Positions 23,933 through 33,153 of a DNA stretch of 64,000 nucleotides are shown here, one piece after another. The DNA comes from Nocardia shimofusensis NBRC 100134 (lineage in GTDB: Bacteria; Actinomycetota; Actinomycetes; Mycobacteriales; Mycobacteriaceae). Location of the stretch: NCBI RefSeq assembly GCF_001613125.1, contig NZ_BDBT01000024.1:53226-117225 (forward strand). The letters are read 5' to 3'. How positions within the stretch are numbered: position 1 is the first letter of the stretch; each line of letters starts with the position of its first letter. Below the pieces are notes generated by a model. It did no database searches. It was not told the DNA's origin and saw only the letters and a program-made list of their open reading frames with translations. Made by a program: the position numbers and the translations under genes.

Positions 23933-24766
23933 ATGGAGCGCGTGCCGCAACCGGATCCCGATCTGCTCATCGACTTCACCGACGTGACCGTCCGACGCTC
24001 GGGGCACACCCTCGTCGGCCCCGTCTCCTGGCAGGTCGAGCTCGACGAACGCTGGGTCGTGCTCGGCCCCAACGGTGCGGGCAAGACCTCCCTGCTGCGC
24101 ATCGCCGCCGCCGAGGTGCATCCGACCTCGGGCACCGCGCATCTGCTCGGTGAGACCCTCGGGCGGGTGGACGTCAGCGAACTGCGCCCGCGCATCGGCC
24201 TGTCCTCGGCAGCGCTGGCGGGCCGGGTGCCGCGCGACGAAAAGGTGCTCGACCTGGTGGTCTCCGCCGGATACGCGGTGCTCGGCCGCTGGCGCGAGCA
24301 CTACGACGAGATGGACACCGACCGCGCCGTCGACATGCTGGAAAGCCTGGGCGCCGAACATCTTTCCGACCGCACCTACGGCACCCTGTCCGAGGGCGAG
24401 CGCAAGCGCGTGCTGATCGCCCGCGCGCTGATGACCGACCCGGAACTGCTGCTGCTCGACGAGCCGGCGGCCGGCCTGGACCTGGGCGGGCGCGAGGAAC
24501 TGGTCGAGCGCCTCGGCGACCTGGCCGCCGATCCGGATGCCCCGGCCATCGTGCTGGTGACCCACCACGTGGAGGAGATTCCGCCGGGCTTCACCCACGC
24601 GCTGCTGATCAACGAGGGGCAGGTGGTCGCGCAGGGCCTGCTCAACGACGTGCTGACCGCGGACAACCTCAGTGAGGCGTTCCGCCAGTCGATCGCACTG
24701 GACAAGATCGACGGCCGATGGTTCGCCCGGCGCGCGCGCCGGGCGGGCAGGCACCGCACGCGGTGA
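23933..24766 (+). CDS. ABC transporter ATP-binding protein
   Basis: 277-residue stand-alone ABC ATPase. Walker A GPNGAGKTS (45-53), signature LSEGERKRVLIARAL (about 150) and Walker B LLLLDEPAAGLDL (about 175) followed by H-switch VTHHVEEIP are intact. It resembles the ModF/YlmA group and mycobacterial Rv3041c. No permease gene is nearby, so it may serve a distant partner or a non-transport role. The start could be this ATG or the GTG three codons downstream. Confidence 0.9.
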   Translation: MERVPQPDPDLLIDFTDVTVRRSGHTLVGPVSWQVELDERWVVLGPNGAGKTSLLRIAAAEVHPTSGTAHLLGETLGRVDVSELRPRIGLSSAALAGRVPRDEKVLDLVVSAGYAVLGRWREHYDEMDTDRAVDMLESLGAEHLSDRTYGTLSEGERKRVLIARALMTDPELLLLDEPAAGLDLGGREELVERLGDLAADPDAPAIVLVTHHVEEIPPGFTHALLINEGQVVAQGLLNDVLTADNLSEAFRQSIALDKIDGRWFARRARRAGRHRTR

Positions 24767-24796
24767 GAACCCGCCGGCGCGGGTTATGGTGCTGGT

Positions 24797-25693
24797 GTGA
24801 GTGAGACGAATTCGGCGAGTGTCCCAACTCCGGATGCGGCTGTGTCCGGGGCTGTGTCCGAGGCTGTGTCGAAGACCGAGGTAGGCGCGTCGCCGCTGCG
24901 CGATGCCTCCACGGTGATGCTGGTCCGCGACGGTGCGAGCGGTCCCGAGGTGTTCCTGCAGCGCCGTGTGAACGCCATGGCCTTCGCCGCCGGGATGACG
25001 GTGTTCCCCGGCGGCGGCGTCGATGCCTCCGACGCGACCGCCGACATCGCCTGGGCCGGTCCTGACCCGGCCTGGTGGTCGCGAGCCTTCGGCATCAGCG
25101 AGCCCAGAGCGCAGGCGCTGGTGTGCGCCGCTGTGCGCGAGACGTTCGAGGAGTGCGGCGTTCTGCTGGCCGGGCCGACCGCCGACACCCTCGTCGGCGA
25201 CACCACCGTCTACCACGAGGCGCGCGCCGCGCTGGAGAAGCGCGAGCTGTCGCTGGCGGCCTTCCTGGGGCACGAGAACCTGGTGCTGCGCGCGGACCTG
25301 CTGCGTCCGTGGGCCAACTGGATCACGCCGGTCATCGAGCCCCGGCGCTACGACACCTACTTCTTCGTCGCGGTGCTGCCCGAGGGTCAGCTCGCCGACG
25401 GAGCGACCTCCGAGGCGGCCGCGGTGCACTGGCGCACCCCCGGCGAGGCGCTGACGCGGTGGCGCGCGGGTGAGGACATCCTGCTGCCGCCGACCTGGGC
25501 GCAGCTGGACTCGCTGTCGCGGTTCGGCTCGACCGCCGACATTCTCGCCGTCGAACCGCGGATCGAGCCGATCATGCCGGTCGTGCCCGCGGACAGGACG
25601 GTCGGTGAGGGCGCGTTCCTGGCGTTCCCCGACGCCGCGCGGTACTTCTCCGACAACCCCGCCCTCGGCGATCTGCGCGGTTCCGCGCGCTGA
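24797..25693 (+). CDS. NUDIX hydrolase
   Basis: 298 residues. The Nudix box is recognisable as GGGVDASD, then RETFEECGVLLAG about 60 residues later: a long insert separates the first Gly from the REUXEE core, as in mycobacterial Rv3040c and eukaryotic NUDT19-type proteins. Those hydrolyse CoA derivatives or nucleoside diphosphates, but the substrate here is unknown. GTG start. Residues 15-26 are a 12-bp tandem repeat product (AVSG-AVSE-AVSK). Followed 51 bp later by the enoyl-CoA hydratase. Confidence 0.85.
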   Translation: MSETNSASVPTPDAAVSGAVSEAVSKTEVGASPLRDASTVMLVRDGASGPEVFLQRRVNAMAFAAGMTVFPGGGVDASDATADIAWAGPDPAWWSRAFGISEPRAQALVCAAVRETFEECGVLLAGPTADTLVGDTTVYHEARAALEKRELSLAAFLGHENLVLRADLLRPWANWITPVIEPRRYDTYFFVAVLPEGQLADGATSEAAAVHWRTPGEALTRWRAGEDILLPPTWAQLDSLSRFGSTADILAVEPRIEPIMPVVPADRTVGEGAFLAFPDAARYFSDNPALGDLRGSAR

Positions 25694-25744
25694 ACGCGAC
25701 CGCCGGGCACGGTTGGCCGGAAGCCGGGCGGTAGGTTGCCTGCC

Positions 25745-26512
25745 ATGGCCGAATTCGTGACCGTGGACTCGCCGGACGCCGACGGTGTCGCCGTCGTCCG
25801 TATCGCCCGTCCGCCGCTGAATCTGTTCGACACACAGGTCGCGCGCGAGGTGGCCGCCGCGACCGCGTCGGCGGCGCGGGATTCGGCCGTCTCGGCGCTG
25901 ATCGTCTACGGCGACGAGCGGGTGTTCTGCGCGGGCGACGACATGGCCGAGCTGTCGGCCCTCGATCCGGCTCGTGCCGAGGCGATGGCAGGCGATCTGC
26001 AGTCGGCTCTGGGCTGCCTGGCGCGCGTGCCGCAGCCGACGGTCGCGGCCATCGCCGGTTACGGCCTGGGCGCGGGGCTGGAACTCGCGCTCGGTGCCGA
26101 CCGGCGCATCATCGGCGACAACGTGAAGCTGGGCCTGCCGCAGATCCGGGCCGGGCTGATCCCGCTCGCGGGCATCCGCAGGCTGACCGGGCTGATCGGC
26201 CCGAGCGCGGCCAAGGATCTGGTCTACTCCGGCCGGTTCGTCGAGCCCGACGAGGCGTTGAGCATGGGTCTGGTCGACGAGGTGGTCGCGCCCGACGACG
26301 TGTTCGCCGCGGCGCAGCGCTGGGCGCGGCAGTTCCACGGCGGACCGGCGCGGGCGCTGGCCGCGGCCAAGGCGGTCTTCGAGGCGGGGCCGCACGGCCT
26401 GGACCGGGCGCGCACCGAATGGGCTGGGCTGTTCGGCACCGAGGACGCACGCCGGGGCACCGCCTCCTACCTGGCCGACGGGCCGGGGTCGGCGGTCTTC
26501 ACCGGGCGCTGA
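25745..26512 (+). CDS. Enoyl-CoA hydratase/isomerase family protein
   Basis: 255 residues of the crotonase fold. Oxyanion-hole segments are FCAGDDMAEL and AIAGYGLGAGLELALGADRRI, and LGLPQIRAGLIPLAGIRRLTGLIG follows as usual. It corresponds by position to echA17 (Rv3039c), which acts on acyl-CoA intermediates. ATG 25745 preferred to a TTG nine bases earlier. The adjacent NUDIX gene, possibly CoA-directed, suggests a linked acyl-CoA function, but this is inference. A short inverted repeat after the stop may terminate it. Confidence 0.9.
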   Translation: MAEFVTVDSPDADGVAVVRIARPPLNLFDTQVAREVAAATASAARDSAVSALIVYGDERVFCAGDDMAELSALDPARAEAMAGDLQSALGCLARVPQPTVAAIAGYGLGAGLELALGADRRIIGDNVKLGLPQIRAGLIPLAGIRRLTGLIGPSAAKDLVYSGRFVEPDEALSMGLVDEVVAPDDVFAAAQRWARQFHGGPARALAAAKAVFEAGPHGLDRARTEWAGLFGTEDARRGTASYLADGPGSAVFTGR

Positions 26513-26524
26513 ACCGGGCCGGAA

Positions 26525-26540
26525 GCTACCGGTCGGTAGC
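26525..26540. terminator. Short inverted repeat after the enoyl-CoA hydratase gene
   Basis: GCTACC-GGTC-GGTAGC, 12 bp after the stop. A 6-bp stem without T-tract, so only a weak terminator candidate. Confidence 0.35.
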
Positions 26541-26650
26541 CGCGTTCGCCGGGATGTAACAGGTTCTCATTCGTGAGCTTGCCGGTCGGATGTCCGAATG
26601 TCCGGCCCGCGCACCGGAGCATCCCGGTAATCAGGTTAGGCTTGGCGACC

Positions 26651-27619
26651 ATGACGGTACGTCCCGACGACCCCGCGCCGAACCCCCACGCCACCGAGGC
26701 GGAGGTGGAAGCGGCGTTCAAGGATACGAAGCTGGCCCAGGTGCTCTATCACGACTGGGAGGCCGAGACCTATGACGACAAGTGGTCCATCTCCTATGAC
26801 GAGCGCTGTATCGAGTACGCCCGCGGCCGTTTCGACGCCGCGGTGGGCCCGGCTCCGCTGCCCTACGAGCGCGCCCTCGAACTGGGCTGCGGCACCGGCT
26901 TCTTCCTGCTGAACCTGATGCAGGGCGGGGTCGCCAAGACCGGCTCGGTCACCGACCTCTCGCCCGGCATGGTCAAGGTCGCCCTGCGCAATGCCGAGCA
27001 CCTCGGACTGGACGTGGACGGCCGGGTCGCCGACGCCGAGACCATCCCGTACGAGGACAACACCTTCGACCTGGTGGTCGGCCACGCTGTGCTGCACCAC
27101 ATCCCGGATGTCGAGCAGTCGCTGCGCGAATGCCTGCGCGTGCTCAAGCCGGGCGGGCGATTCGTCTTCGCGGGCGAACCCACCACCGCCGGCAACTTCT
27201 ACGCGCGCTGGCTCGGTCGCATCACCTGGAAGGCGACCACCACCGTCACCAAGCTGCCCGCGCTGGCCGACTGGCGGCGGCCGCAGTCCGAACTCGACGA
27301 GTCCTCCCGGGCGGCCGCCCTCGAGGCCGTCGTCGACCTGCACACCTTCGATCCCGCCGACCTCGAGGCGATGGCCCGCTCGGCGGGCGCGGTCGGGGTG
27401 AAGGCGACCACCGAGGAGTTCGCGGCGGCGCTGTGGGGCTGGCCGGTGCGCACCTTCGAGGCCGCCGTACCCGACGAGAAGCTCACCCTCGGCTACCGTC
27501 TGGCGATGTACAAGGCGTGGCAGCGGCTGAGCTGGCTGGACGAGAACGTCATGCGCCGGGTCGTGCCGCGTCAGTTCTTCTACAACGCCATGATCACGGG
27601 CGTGAAGCCCACCGCGTAG
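26651..27619 (+). CDS. SAM-dependent methyltransferase (class I)
   Basis: 322 residues. The SAM-binding motif I is LELGCGTGFFLLNL (about 76-89), followed by VTDLSPGMVKVA, DNTFDLVVGHAVLHHI and LKPGGRFVFAGEP, the full class I set. The C-terminal 120 residues are family-specific. It matches Rv3038c by position; the substrate is unknown. ATG 26651 gives the family length. An IdeR-half-site-like sequence (AGGTTAGGCT) lies directly before the start. Confidence 0.88.
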   Translation: MTVRPDDPAPNPHATEAEVEAAFKDTKLAQVLYHDWEAETYDDKWSISYDERCIEYARGRFDAAVGPAPLPYERALELGCGTGFFLLNLMQGGVAKTGSVTDLSPGMVKVALRNAEHLGLDVDGRVADAETIPYEDNTFDLVVGHAVLHHIPDVEQSLRECLRVLKPGGRFVFAGEPTTAGNFYARWLGRITWKATTTVTKLPALADWRRPQSELDESSRAAALEAVVDLHTFDPADLEAMARSAGAVGVKATTEEFAAALWGWPVRTFEAAVPDEKLTLGYRLAMYKAWQRLSWLDENVMRRVVPRQFFYNAMITGVKPTA

Positions 27620-27649
27620 CAGCGGATCTCACGGCGGACTGCCACGACA

Positions 27650-28882
27650 GTGGGATACGGCTTCAGCCGCGCGGATGTCGACTTCCTCGTGAGCGCGGCG
27701 GGACGCGCGGCGCTCACCGAGGCGGCGCGGCTGGAGCTCACCTCCGCCACGCACCTGCGTGACCTCGAGCGTGCGCGCCGCGACTTCGGCGCCCGCGCGC
27801 CCGCGCTGATCGAAACCGTGCGGCTGCGGCGCAGAGCATCGGCCAAGCTCGCCGATGCGGGGGACTGGCTGTTCACCGAAGACGCGGTGCAGCAGGCGAC
27901 TCCCACTGTGGTGGCCCGCCGCCGGGCGCGACGGCTCGCCGGGCGCGCCGTGCACGACGTGACCTGCTCCGTCGGAGCCGAACTCGTCGAACTGGCGCGG
28001 GTGTGCCCGGCGGTGGTCGGCAGCGATCTCGACACCGTGCGCCTGGCGATGGCGGCGCACAATATCGGCGCGGCCTGGCACCCGGTCGTGCGTGCGTCCG
28101 CTGCCGCCGGGCTGTCTCGGCAGAACGTGGTACTGGCGGCGGCCGACGCACTGAAGCCGACGACGAAGGACACCGTGATCGTGGCCGATCCCGGTCGGCG
28201 GGCGGGCGGCCGTCGCACGCACGACCCGGCGGCCCTGCAACCGCCGCTACCGGATCTGCTGACCGCGTACGCGGGCCGCGACATGGTCGTGAAGTGTGCT
28301 CCCGGACTGGATTTCGACTCGCTGGACTGGCCGGGCGAGATCGAGGTCGTCTCCCTCGACGGCGCGGTGCGAGAAGCCTGCCTGTGGTCACCGGGAGTGG
28401 CCGAGCCGGGCGTGCGTCGCCGGGCAGCGGTGCTCTCCGGTACGGGGGCGAGCTACACCCTGACCGACGCCGACCCCGACGACATCCCGGAGCGGGCGCC
28501 GGGACAGTGGATCATCGATCCGGACGGCGCGATCGTGCGCGCCGGGCTGGTGCGCCATTACGCGGCCGGACACGGTCTGTGGCAACTGGACCCGCACATC
28601 GCCTACCTCACCGGCGACACCGTGCCGCCGGGCGTGCGCGGATTCCGTATCGAGGACCGGATGGAGATGCGGGAGAAGACGCTCCGGCAGGAGTTGGCCC
28701 GTCGTGACTGCGGCTCGCTGGAGATCCTGGTGCGCGGCGTCGACGTCGATCCCGACGTGCTGCGCAAGAAGCTGAAATTGCGTGGCTCGAAAGCTTATTC
28801 GCTGGTGATCACCAGGATCGGGCGCGCCGCCGCGGTGTTCCTGTGCACGGCGCGCGCACCGCTCACGCCTCCATCTTCCTGA
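27650..28882 (+). CDS. THUMP-like domain methyltransferase
   Basis: 410 residues, GTG start 31 bp after the previous gene. The central class I methyltransferase core has AVHDVTCSVGAELVELA, VVGSDLDTVRLAMAAHN and VIVADPGRRAGGRRT, the last being an NPPY-like motif position occupied by DPGR. The C-terminal THUMP-like domain (MEMREKTLRQELARRDCGSLEILVRGVDVDP) suggests an RNA substrate. It is the counterpart of Rv3037c. Its 3' end overlaps the convergent DUF1697 gene by 20 bp. Confidence 0.85.
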   Translation: MGYGFSRADVDFLVSAAGRAALTEAARLELTSATHLRDLERARRDFGARAPALIETVRLRRRASAKLADAGDWLFTEDAVQQATPTVVARRRARRLAGRAVHDVTCSVGAELVELARVCPAVVGSDLDTVRLAMAAHNIGAAWHPVVRASAAAGLSRQNVVLAAADALKPTTKDTVIVADPGRRAGGRRTHDPAALQPPLPDLLTAYAGRDMVVKCAPGLDFDSLDWPGEIEVVSLDGAVREACLWSPGVAEPGVRRRAAVLSGTGASYTLTDADPDDIPERAPGQWIIDPDGAIVRAGLVRHYAAGHGLWQLDPHIAYLTGDTVPPGVRGFRIEDRMEMREKTLRQELARRDCGSLEILVRGVDVDPDVLRKKLKLRGSKAYSLVITRIGRAAAVFLCTARAPLTPPSS

Positions 28883-29402
28883 CCACCTTCTGCACGGTCA
28901 GCCACGTGCGGGTGGTGATGTCCTTGCCGTAGGCCTTGTCCAGCCGGGCCATGAAATCCGGCGTCTTGGGGGTGCTGTTGTCGATGACCGTGAGCAGCGC
29001 TCGGCTGGGTTCGTCGTAGCCGATCACCCGGGTCAGCGGGTCGGCGGGGATCGCGGGCACGGGATCGGGGACGGCGGTCTTGAAGAAGGTGACCGTCAGA
29101 TAGGAGCCGCGCTCGTGGACGAGGCCTTCGAACGGGTCGCGGGCGAGCAACTCGCGCAGGCAGTCGTACTCGCGCAGGAGGGTCCCGCCCGCGATGCCGA
29201 GCCGCTCGTTGAGCGCGCGCTGGATCCGGTCCTCCAGTTCGGCCGGATCGCCTTCGGCGGCGCGGAAGACGACATTCCCACTGGAGAGCACCGAGGCGAC
29301 GTTCTCCAGGCCGAGGTCGCTGAACACCCCGCGCAGCTTCTCGTTGCGCATATTCGGATTGCTGGGCATGATTCCGCGCAACAGCGCCGCGTAGCTCCGC
29401 AT
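28863..29402 (-). CDS. DUF1697 family protein
   Basis: 179 residues. The start MRSYAALLRGIMPSNPNMRN and the segment LENVASVLSSGNVVFRAAEGDPAELEDRIQ define the DUF1697 (YP-A1697-type) family of unknown function. It converges on the THUMP-like gene, overlapping by 20 bp, and its promoter faces the terminator of the acyltransferase gene. Confidence 0.88.
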   Translation of the reverse strand: MRSYAALLRGIMPSNPNMRNEKLRGVFSDLGLENVASVLSSGNVVFRAAEGDPAELEDRIQRALNERLGIAGGTLLREYDCLRELLARDPFEGLVHERGSYLTVTFFKTAVPDPVPAIPADPLTRVIGYDEPSRALLTVIDNSTPKTPDFMARLDKAYGKDITTRTWLTVQKVVRKMEA

Positions 29403-29450
29403 GGGGCGACCCTACGCCCGTCCACCGACATCTCCGTGGACACGGAAAAG

Positions 29451-29478
29451 CCCGCGCACCGGGAGTCCGGTGCGCGGG
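29451..29478 (-). terminator. Rho-independent terminator of the acyltransferase gene
   Basis: CCCGCGCACCGG (29451-29462) and 29467-29478 pair perfectly around GAGT. On the minus strand the stem is followed by CTTTT, so it has a real T-tract; it lies 14 bp past the acyltransferase stop. Confidence 0.9.
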
Positions 29479-29491
29479 CGCGAGCGAGAGA

Positions 29492-30244
29492 TCAGGACTG
29501 GGCCGCGGTGGCGCCGTTCTTCTTGCGCTGGATGTCCTCCAACGCCGCCAGATAGGCCGCGCGCGCCTCCGCGCCCGCCTCCCAGGTGGCCTTGCGGTTC
29601 TTCACGACCTTGGCGGGCGCGCCCACCGCGATGGAGTAGTCGGGGATCTCGCCCTTGACCACCGCGTGCGCGCCGAGCACACAACCGCGGCCGACCCTGG
29701 TCTCGCGCAGCACGGTCACCTTGGCCGCGATCCAGGTGTCCGGGCCGATGCGCACCGGGCTCTTGACGATGCCCTGGTCCTTGATCGGCAGGGTGATGTC
29801 GTCCATCTTGTGGTCGAAGTCGCAGATGTAGCACCAGTCCGCGACCAGCGTCGACTCACCGATCTCGATGTCGAGGTAGGTGTTGACGACGTTGTCCTTG
29901 CCGAAGACCACCTTGTCGCCGATGCGCAGCGAGCCCTCGTGGCAGCGGATGGCATTGCCGTCGCCGATGTGCACCCAGCGGCCGATCTCCATGCGCCCGA
30001 ACTCCGGGGTGGCGTGGATCTCGACGTTCCTGCCGAGGAACACCATGCCGCGCAGCACGATGTGCGGGTTGGCCAGCTTGAACTTGAACAGGCGGTAGTA
30101 ACGCACCAGGTACCAGGGCGTGTATGCCCGATTGGCGATGACCCAGCGCAGCGAGGCCACGGTCAGGAATCGCGCCTGCTCCGGATCCCGGCGCCGCGAC
30201 CCGCTCCAGCGCGAGCGCAACGGCGCGCCCCACATGCTCGTCAC
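29492..30244 (-). CDS. Left-handed beta-helix (hexapeptide) acyltransferase
   Basis: 250 residues. From about residue 65, repeated hexapeptide turns (IGRWVHIGDGNAIRC, IGDKVVFGKDNVVN, IGESTLVADWCYICDFDHKMDD, IGPDTWIAAKVTVLRETRVGRGCVLGAHAVVKGEIPDYSIAVGAPAKVV) mark a LbH acyl/acetyltransferase of the WbbJ type. The C-terminal helix follows. It equals Rv3034c by position. A cell-envelope glycan or lipid is a likely acceptor but unproven. It is monocistronic, ending at a strong terminator. Confidence 0.88.
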   Translation of the reverse strand: MTSMWGAPLRSRWSGSRRRDPEQARFLTVASLRWVIANRAYTPWYLVRYYRLFKFKLANPHIVLRGMVFLGRNVEIHATPEFGRMEIGRWVHIGDGNAIRCHEGSLRIGDKVVFGKDNVVNTYLDIEIGESTLVADWCYICDFDHKMDDITLPIKDQGIVKSPVRIGPDTWIAAKVTVLRETRVGRGCVLGAHAVVKGEIPDYSIAVGAPAKVVKNRKATWEAGAEARAAYLAALEDIQRKKNGATAAQS

Positions 30245-30377
30245 GAACCTACTCCCGTCGTGGTGTGTTCCCGGCCCCGCCGTCGGGGACCGCCTCGTTC
30301 GGGTGAACAGCGTACTTTCGCGTGCTCAGACCGCGCGGGCGGACCCGGAAATGACGGATCGGGGCCGGGACATCGGA

Positions 30378-31709
30378 TCAGTCGATCGTGCAGCCGGAGA
30401 TCGGCTTGCCCGCGAGGCGATCGAGCAGATAGGTGATCGCGTTGTCGGGACCGAACGCGTCGATCATCTCCGGGCCGAAGTGGTTGGGGATGGTCGCCCC
30501 GGGCAGGATCGGCGGCAGATCGTTGGTGCGGAACCGCACCGTCGCACCCTTGGCGCACCAGGTCTCGGCCAGCGTGCGGGCCTGGCTGTAGGGCACGGTG
30601 TCGTCGTTGAGACCGCTGGTGATGAACACCGGCGTGGCGGGCAGCAGGCTGCCGACGCGTTGTTCGTTCAACGCGGGCGCGGCCTCGGGGATGGCGGCCA
30701 TGTGCTCGGTGAGCGAGCGGCCGTCGACGGTCAGCGAATTGGTGCGCAGGAACGGGTACTTGAAGATGAGGTCACCGACGCAGGTGTCGCTCAGGGTCGC
30801 GAGCATCTCGCGTCCGGCCGGACTGGTGACCCGGTCGATCGCGGTGTCCAGCTTGGGGTACCGGGCGAGCAGTGAATTGATGGCGTAGCCGATGGCGCCG
30901 CCGATCAGCGCGCCGTCGATGACGTCCTGGATGACGGCGAGGTCGGAGACCGGCCCGCCCGCCCAGGTGCCTTTCAGATTCAGTTCCGGCGCGTACTGCG
31001 GCTGCATCTCCGCCGCGGACGCGGTCGCGCCGCCGCCCTGGGAGTAGCCCCACAGCACCAGCGGGGTCTGCGGGCCGACGCCTGCCAGCGCGTTCGCCGC
31101 CCGCGCGCCGTCGAGCACGGCGTGCGCCTGCTCGAACCGGTTGGCGTAGGTGTGCACGCCGGGGGTGCCCAGGCCGATGTAGTCGGTCACGAACACGCGC
31201 GCGCCCAGCCGGCTCCACACCGTCGAGGCGGGCAGTTCCTGGTTGGCCGAGAAGCCCAGCTCGGGTTCGGTGAAGGCGGCCAGGCCGGTCGAGAAGGCCA
31301 CCGACATCGCGCACTGGTCGCCCTGGCCGGAGGTGCCGGGGGCGATCACGACCGTGGGGCGCTCGCCCGCACCCAGCCACGGACCGGCGGCCTCGATGTA
31401 GGTTCCGGTCACCACGGTGGGGGTGCCGTCCTGGAGGCGGCTGGTGTACATGACCAGCTCGCCCAGGGTGGGCCAGCCCTTCTCGTTCGGGTAGGAGACG
31501 AACAACGGCATCTGCGTGGTCTTGACGATCGCGCCCTGCTCGGTCGGGAACTGCGCGGGCGGGGTGTAGAAATCGCCGACCGCCGACGCGGGCGCGGCCT
31601 GCGGTCCCGCCGTGGTCACCGCCGCGACGCTCGCCGCGGCCACACACACGGCGAGGGCTCGGCCGGTCCAGCGGCGTAACCTCCGCCCGATCCCCTGATG
31701 CTGGTACAT
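30378..31709 (-). CDS. Secreted lipase (LIP family alpha/beta hydrolase)
   Basis: 443 residues. A Sec signal peptide (basic start, hydrophobic core ALAVCVAAASVAAVTTAG, cleavage near APASA) directs export. The nucleophile elbow is GYSQG; PTVVIAPGTSGQGDQCA near the oxyanion region and TPVFITSGLNDDTVPYSQARTL with the catalytic Asp match the secretory lipase family (PF03583 type), which is expanded in Nocardia and Rhodococcus. ATG 31709 is chosen as it begins the signal peptide. A TetR gene follows upstream on the same strand. The promoter side holds a TGTGACC/GGTCACA inverted repeat with wide spacing. Confidence 0.9.
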   Translation of the reverse strand: MYQHQGIGRRLRRWTGRALAVCVAAASVAAVTTAGPQAAPASAVGDFYTPPAQFPTEQGAIVKTTQMPLFVSYPNEKGWPTLGELVMYTSRLQDGTPTVVTGTYIEAAGPWLGAGERPTVVIAPGTSGQGDQCAMSVAFSTGLAAFTEPELGFSANQELPASTVWSRLGARVFVTDYIGLGTPGVHTYANRFEQAHAVLDGARAANALAGVGPQTPLVLWGYSQGGGATASAAEMQPQYAPELNLKGTWAGGPVSDLAVIQDVIDGALIGGAIGYAINSLLARYPKLDTAIDRVTSPAGREMLATLSDTCVGDLIFKYPFLRTNSLTVDGRSLTEHMAAIPEAAPALNEQRVGSLLPATPVFITSGLNDDTVPYSQARTLAETWCAKGATVRFRTNDLPPILPGATIPNHFGPEMIDAFGPDNAITYLLDRLAGKPISGCTID

Positions 31710-31893
31710 GAAACCCTCTCGACAACTGATCCAGCGCCTTTGCCGGATTCCGTGCGCCACTGTGACCTGGCCGTCTGGGCGCGGTCACAGCAGACTTACC
31801 GGACAGTAACACAACCGCAGTTATGGGAATCCGATCGGCATCGGATCACTCGCCGGGTGGTCTTCGTAGTGATCGAGGCGAAATGACGGCCGT

Positions 31894-32457
31894 TCACTCC
31901 GGCGCGGCGGACAGCAGCGCCGGGCGCAGCACGGCGCGGATGCGATCGCTCCAGTCCTCGGCCACCGAGCCGCGGCGGGAGTGCTCGATGATGTAGGAGC
32001 CGACGATGGTGTCGATGAGTGTCTCGGCGTCCTGGTCGTCGCGCAGTGCGCCGAGTGCGGCCGCGGCGCGCACCACCTCGATCAGCGCCTGGCGATGGCG
32101 CAGCAGCACCGCGCGAATGGCGCGGGCGTAGTCGGGGTCGTCCTCGGTGAGCAGCGCGGCGACGCCGCCGGTGCCGATGCCTTCGACGACCGCCGACAGT
32201 GCCTGGTGCACCAGCCAGTCGAGCACCGCCGATCCGTCGCGGAGATCCGCCGGGGGCTTCGGGTCGGTCAGCGATTCCAGCGCGGCGGTCAGCAGGTCGA
32301 TGCGGTCTCGGTAGCGGCGGTAGATGGTCGTCTTGGCGACGCCGGACCGGCTCGCGACCGCCTCGATCGTCACCGCCCGGCCGCCGCCACTGCGTAACAA
32401 GGCCAAGGCGGCCGTGGTGATGCGCTCGTCGCGTGACACCGTCGGGTCAGCGGTCAC
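31894..32457 (-). CDS. TetR family transcriptional regulator
   Basis: 187 residues. The HTH (ITTAALALLRSGGGRAVTIEAVASRSGVAKTTIYRRYRDR) occupies about 14-55. The ligand domain is short. It lies upstream of the lipase on the same strand (184 bp apart) and is divergent from the SPW-repeat gene. The divergent spacer contains a repetitive CGTATCGTATCG stretch around 32565-32580 that could be its operator. Target genes are not certain. Confidence 0.88.
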   Translation of the reverse strand: MTADPTVSRDERITTAALALLRSGGGRAVTIEAVASRSGVAKTTIYRRYRDRIDLLTAALESLTDPKPPADLRDGSAVLDWLVHQALSAVVEGIGTGGVAALLTEDDPDYARAIRAVLLRHRQALIEVVRAAAALGALRDDQDAETLIDTIVGSYIIEHSRRGSVAEDWSDRIRAVLRPALLSAAPE

Positions 32458-32625
32458 CTGCTCCGTCCTTTCCTCGTCGGTTCCCGATTCGCCGCACAGT
32501 CTTGCCGATCGGCGCGGCGTGCGGGTGTGACACCCGGGGAATATTCACGCGCACTGCTACGCTACACGTATCGTATCGTTCATCGACGGCGCCACGCGCG
32601 GCCGGTCGTAGAAGGGAGCGTGGAC

Positions 32626-33063
32626 ATGAGGATCAGCAGCAACGTCGTCGGAGGAGCCGCCCTGACGCTGGGGGTGGTCACCGCCGCCACTCCGGCCTGG
32701 GCCGCGACGAACCCGGTGAGTGCGGCGGCCACCATCGGCTTGGGGGCGATGACGGCGGTGTACGCGATGTGGTCGCTCATCGCCCGTGACCCCACCAAGG
32801 ACCACTGGGCGTTGTCTGTCGTCGGTTTCGTGCTGTTCCTGACTCCGTGGGTCGGCGGCTTCGCCGGTACCGCGGCGGGCTGGGTCGCCTGGATCGCCGG
32901 CGCCGCGATCACCGTGCTCGCCGGCGGCGCCTATGTCGCCGACGAGTCCGACGGCGCGACCCTCCAGGACGAGGTCGCCAGGCAGGTCGCCTATCTGCGT
33001 GAGCGCGACGAGATCCTGGCTGTGCGACGGGGCGCCACCGGGGAATCCGCCACCACGGTCTGA
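32626..33063 (+). CDS. SPW-repeat membrane protein
   Basis: 145 residues. A signal-like N-terminus (GGAALTLGVVTAATPAWAA) is followed by three hydrophobic segments with the motifs RDPTKDHWALSVVG and FLTPWVGGFAG, the latter an SPW-repeat (PF03779-like) signature. The charged C-terminal tail (EVARQVAYLRERDEILAVRRG) is probably cytoplasmic. Function unknown. ATG 32626 sits 7 bp behind GAAGGGAG; GTG 32620 is an alternative. It is likely controlled by the divergent TetR regulator. Confidence 0.75.
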   Translation: MRISSNVVGGAALTLGVVTAATPAWAATNPVSAAATIGLGAMTAVYAMWSLIARDPTKDHWALSVVGFVLFLTPWVGGFAGTAAGWVAWIAGAAITVLAGGAYVADESDGATLQDEVARQVAYLRERDEILAVRRGATGESATTV

Positions 33064-33153
33064 CGGTGGCAGGAGACGCCGTGCGGCGCTCGGCGAGCGG
33101 CGGTCACGCGCTAGTCTTGCGTGCGGCCGTCGTCGGAGAGGGGAGATCAGCAG

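Noticed and set aside
31710..31800. TGTGACC...GGTCACA upstream of the lipase as a CRP site
   Set aside because: The half-sites are 15 bp apart, not the 6 bp required for CRP/GlxR, so it was not called.
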